From NCBI GenBank assembly GCA_032718475.1, contig JAUCBJ010001840.1, positions 38,302 to 102,301 on the forward strand: DNA of 64,000 bases, given 5' to 3'. The DNA comes from Nemertoderma westbladi (taxonomy: Eukaryota > Xenacoelomorpha > Nemertodermatida > Nemertodermatidae). The notes below the pieces were generated by a model. The model searched no databases. It saw nothing but the letters and a program-made list of their open reading frames with translations, and was not told the DNA's origin. Shown piece by piece: positions 61,380-64,000 of this stretch. Made by a program: the position numbers and the translations under genes. Position 1 is the stretch's first letter. The number at the start of each line of letters is the position of its first letter.

Positions 61380-62590
61380 AAAAAAAATTATATTTCACCA
61401 AATTAAATAATGTGACCGCCAAAAAAAATTATTTAACATCAAATAAAATAAAGTCACCCCAAATAACATTATATTCAAACACCAAAATAAAATTTTCAAC
61501 ACCAAAAACAATTATTCGACACCAAAATCAATTATTCACACCAAAATGAATGAGAAAACCCCCAAAATAAATATAAATTTTCCCAAAATAAATACAAATG
61601 AATAATTCTTTATGGGGATGAAAAATTATTTTTGGGGAATCAATAATTGTTTTTGGGGGGTGGATAATTGTTTTGGGGAATGAATAATTGTTTTTGGGGA
61701 ATGAATAATTGTTTTTGTGGGAATGAATAATTTTTTTTGGGGGCGTGAATAATTGTTTTGGTGAAATCAATAATTGTTTTTGGGGGAATGAATAATTGTT
61801 TTTGGGGGAATGAATAATTGTTTTTGGGGGAATGAATAATTTTTTTGTGGGAATGAATATTTTTTTTTTGGTGGGGGGGGGGGGGGGGATGAATAATTAT
61901 TTTTGGGGGATGAATAATTGTTTTTGGGGAATCAATAATTGTTTTTTGGGGTATGAATAATTATTTTTGGGGGATGAATAATTATTTTTGGGGGATGAAT
62001 AATTATTTTTGGGGATGAATAATTTTTTTTGGGGGATGAATAATTATTTTTTGGGGATGAATAATTATTTTTGGGGATGAATTATTTTTTTTGGGGGATG
62101 AATAATTATTTTTTGGGGATCAATAATTATTTTTGGGGATCAATAATTTTTTTTGGGGGATGAATAATTATTTTTGGGGGATGAATAATTTTTTTTGTGG
62201 GAATGAATATTTTTTTTGGGGGGGGGGGGGGGGGGGGGATGAATAATTATTTTTGGGGGATGAATAATTATTTTTGGGGGATGAATAATTGTTTTTGGGG
62301 AATCAATAATTGTTTTTTGGGGTATGAATAATTATTTTTGGGGGATGAATAATTATTTTTGGGGGATGAATAATTATTTTTGGGGATGAATAATTTTTTT
62401 TGGGGGATGAATAATTATTTTTTGGGGATGAATAATTATTTTTGGGGATGAATTATTTTTTTTGGGGGATGAATAATTATTTTTTGGGGATCAATAATTA
62501 TTTTTGGGGATCAATAATTTTTTTTGGGGGATGAATAATTATTTTTGGGGGATGAATAATTTTTTTTGGGGGATGAATAATTGTTTTTTT
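61380..62590. repeat. AT/G-rich minisatellite with orientation switch
   Basis: About 17-21-bp units GAATAATT(G/A)TTTTTGGGG(GAT) fill 61610-62590 on the plus strand. The units at about 61380-61560 are in the opposite orientation (CCAAAAACAATTATTC). A composite block of about 355 bp containing a long G run is duplicated (G runs near 61872-61887 and 62218-62238). No coding role. Confidence 0.85.
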
Positions 62591-62639
62591 AAGATTGTGT
62601 GAAGAATAATATCATAACAGCAGATACCAATATTCGTTT

Positions 62640-62863
62640 TAATGAACAGACTGCAGAATGTTAGTGCGGTATGACAGTACATAACACAGTAGTACAAACT
62701 GCTATATACTGACACGGTCTGACAATACACAACAATATGTATATATATAGTAACCTAGGGCCTAATACAGTGCGGTACTACAGTACATAACACAGTAGCA
62801 CAAACTGCTATATACTGACACGGCCTGACAATACACAGTAATTATGTATATACTGTATATAGT
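62640..62863. repeat. About 115-bp tandem duplication
   Basis: The segment ACAGTACATAACACAGTAG...CTGCTATATACTGACACGG occurs twice. A third partial unit, AGTAACCTACGGCCTAATAC, resumes at 63431 after solo LTR C, so the LTR inserted into this small array. Confidence 0.75.
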
Positions 62864-63428
62864 TGTGACGGGATCCCCGAGTTGGCGAGGGAATCCGCGT
62901 CGCCGTGTGCTAGTGTGACTGAAGACTTTGGGGCTGAAAGGCCAAAGGCCGGTAGAATAAATGTGTTAATGACTGAAAGTTGATATAATCTCAAATCTAT
63001 TAGTACCGGTAACACAGCACAATAATAGCAGAAATGGCGACGGTTGAAAAACCGTCTGACTTCTACACTCTACATAGCCAACTGAAGGCACAATCAATAA
63101 AGGTAACGGTTATATTATAATTACACATGGGATACATTGCTATCTACGTATGGCCTGGCAATTGGATGCGTTATGATTGATGGTAAATCGCCCTACCATT
63201 GGTTGATCTGTCTTTCCAGGCCAAACCACTTTTCCCCTTTGACCTCTATGCTAGCTTCCTCCCTGAGATGAGCTGGCATCTCTCCCTCTGGCTGACAATG
63301 TATATTGTCCCGGTGTGTCGGTATGTGATATTATATTGCTAATATCACATAGCCAATCGTGATTGGTAAATCGCGACTTTCCCCATTTTCCACTGGGTGG
63401 GTGGTGCAGCGAATTGGATCCGCTAACA
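62864..63428 (+). repeat. Solo LTR C with perfect 5-bp target duplication
   Basis: 565 bp, TGTGACGGGATCC...GGATCCGCTAACA, flanked by ATAGT at 62859-62863 and 63429-63433. The TG...CA ends and 5-bp duplication identify it as a solo LTR. Its family may be BEL/Pao or Ty3/Gypsy; no internal region is in the window. Confidence 0.85.
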
Positions 63429-63433
63429 ATAGT

Positions 63434-64000
63434 AACCTACGGCCTAATACAGTACGGTACCACAACACTAAGTTTTAGTTACATGGTAGAGTGTAAAAGC
63501 TTTTGTGGGATAACTGATACGTTTGCCTATGCTGGCCAGTTCCCCCCAGGCGCTGGAATACTCTAAAAAAGGTTTTCTAACTGTATATATATTCCCCTCG
63601 CCCGCAAGGTACCTATACAGGTGTTTTAACGGACATAAAAATCATTCTGCTATATACGTGTTTTAGCGGACATGGTAAGACAAAAAACTTGTAATGCATC
63701 AACCACCTTTCACAGTTTAGCCGTGATGATTCATATTACGACATCTAGCAGCTGGTTGCTGACATGGAAACAGCCATTGGCCGCGTGGTTCTTTGTTTGG
63801 CTTGGGCCAATCAGGGCGGTTTTTCCTGTCGACGTGTAGCTTTTCTGCCGATCATAAGGAGAGTGTTCAGTCTTACTGTTTTTTCTTGTTACTTTGTTGT
63901 TATTGCTGTCTAAGCCAGAAACACCGGCATTTTTGGATAGATACTGCTGTACCGTAAACTGCTTGAATTATCGAAAGTATAAACTGTTACCTAACGAAAC
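63434..64000. other. No recognised feature
   Basis: Unique DNA to the right edge. I looked for an upstream astacin exon (HExxH) on the minus strand and saw none. Confidence 0.35.

Overview
The window reads as a transposon-rich stretch of an animal genome, most likely a marine invertebrate. The evidence is nested BEL/Pao LTR retrotransposons, Ty3/Gypsy and LINE debris, and two host genes with spliced animal exons: an antistasin-type secreted protein at 29187-30120 and the last exon of an astacin metalloprotease at 60843-61041. Background DNA is AT-rich and shows no bacterial gene organisation. The species cannot be named from this window.

Layout, left to right. 1-290: decayed LINE reverse transcriptase. 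825-1600: arm of a foldback element. 2012-5947: decayed minus-strand BEL/Pao element (BEL-1). 6006-8527 and 20637-28686: two halves of one minisatellite built of 73-bp and 54-bp units with several higher-order periods. The halves are separated by an almost intact minus-strand BEL/Pao element (BEL-2, about 8528-20634) whose LTRs of about 598 bp differ at about 4 positions. 28687-30614: host DNA with the antistasin gene. 31131-50300: an old plus-strand BEL/Pao element (BEL-4) with many stops, split inside pol by a young minus-strand element (BEL-3, 32556-44716) that has TGTT...AACA LTRs, a GAAAA target duplication and LTRs about 99% identical. 50300-59000: LINE fragments, two members of an LTR family (one carrying a poly(A)-tailed LINE insertion) and Ty3/Gypsy integrase debris. 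59388-60446: second foldback copy. 60843-61041: astacin exon. 61380-62590: AT/G-rich minisatellite whose orientation inverts. 62864-63428: solo LTR with a perfect 5-bp target duplication.

Main biological point. BEL-3 and BEL-4 carry an additional coding block downstream of pol, where retroviruses and errantiviruses keep env. In both, its N-terminal part has the motif series of a DEDDy 3'-5' exonuclease (WRN/RNase D, DNA_pol_A_exo1 type): YDNEG, then K[IV]GS-x3-x-D, then a Tyr-x3-Asp/Glu motif. Its C-terminal part has CCHC zinc knuckles. Two separately inserted, divergent and oppositely oriented elements sharing this arrangement argue that it is an inherited part of a BEL/Pao lineage and not a chance nested insertion. 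I do not know a described BEL/Pao family with this arrangement. The exonuclease assignment rests on motifs read by eye and needs a profile or structure search.
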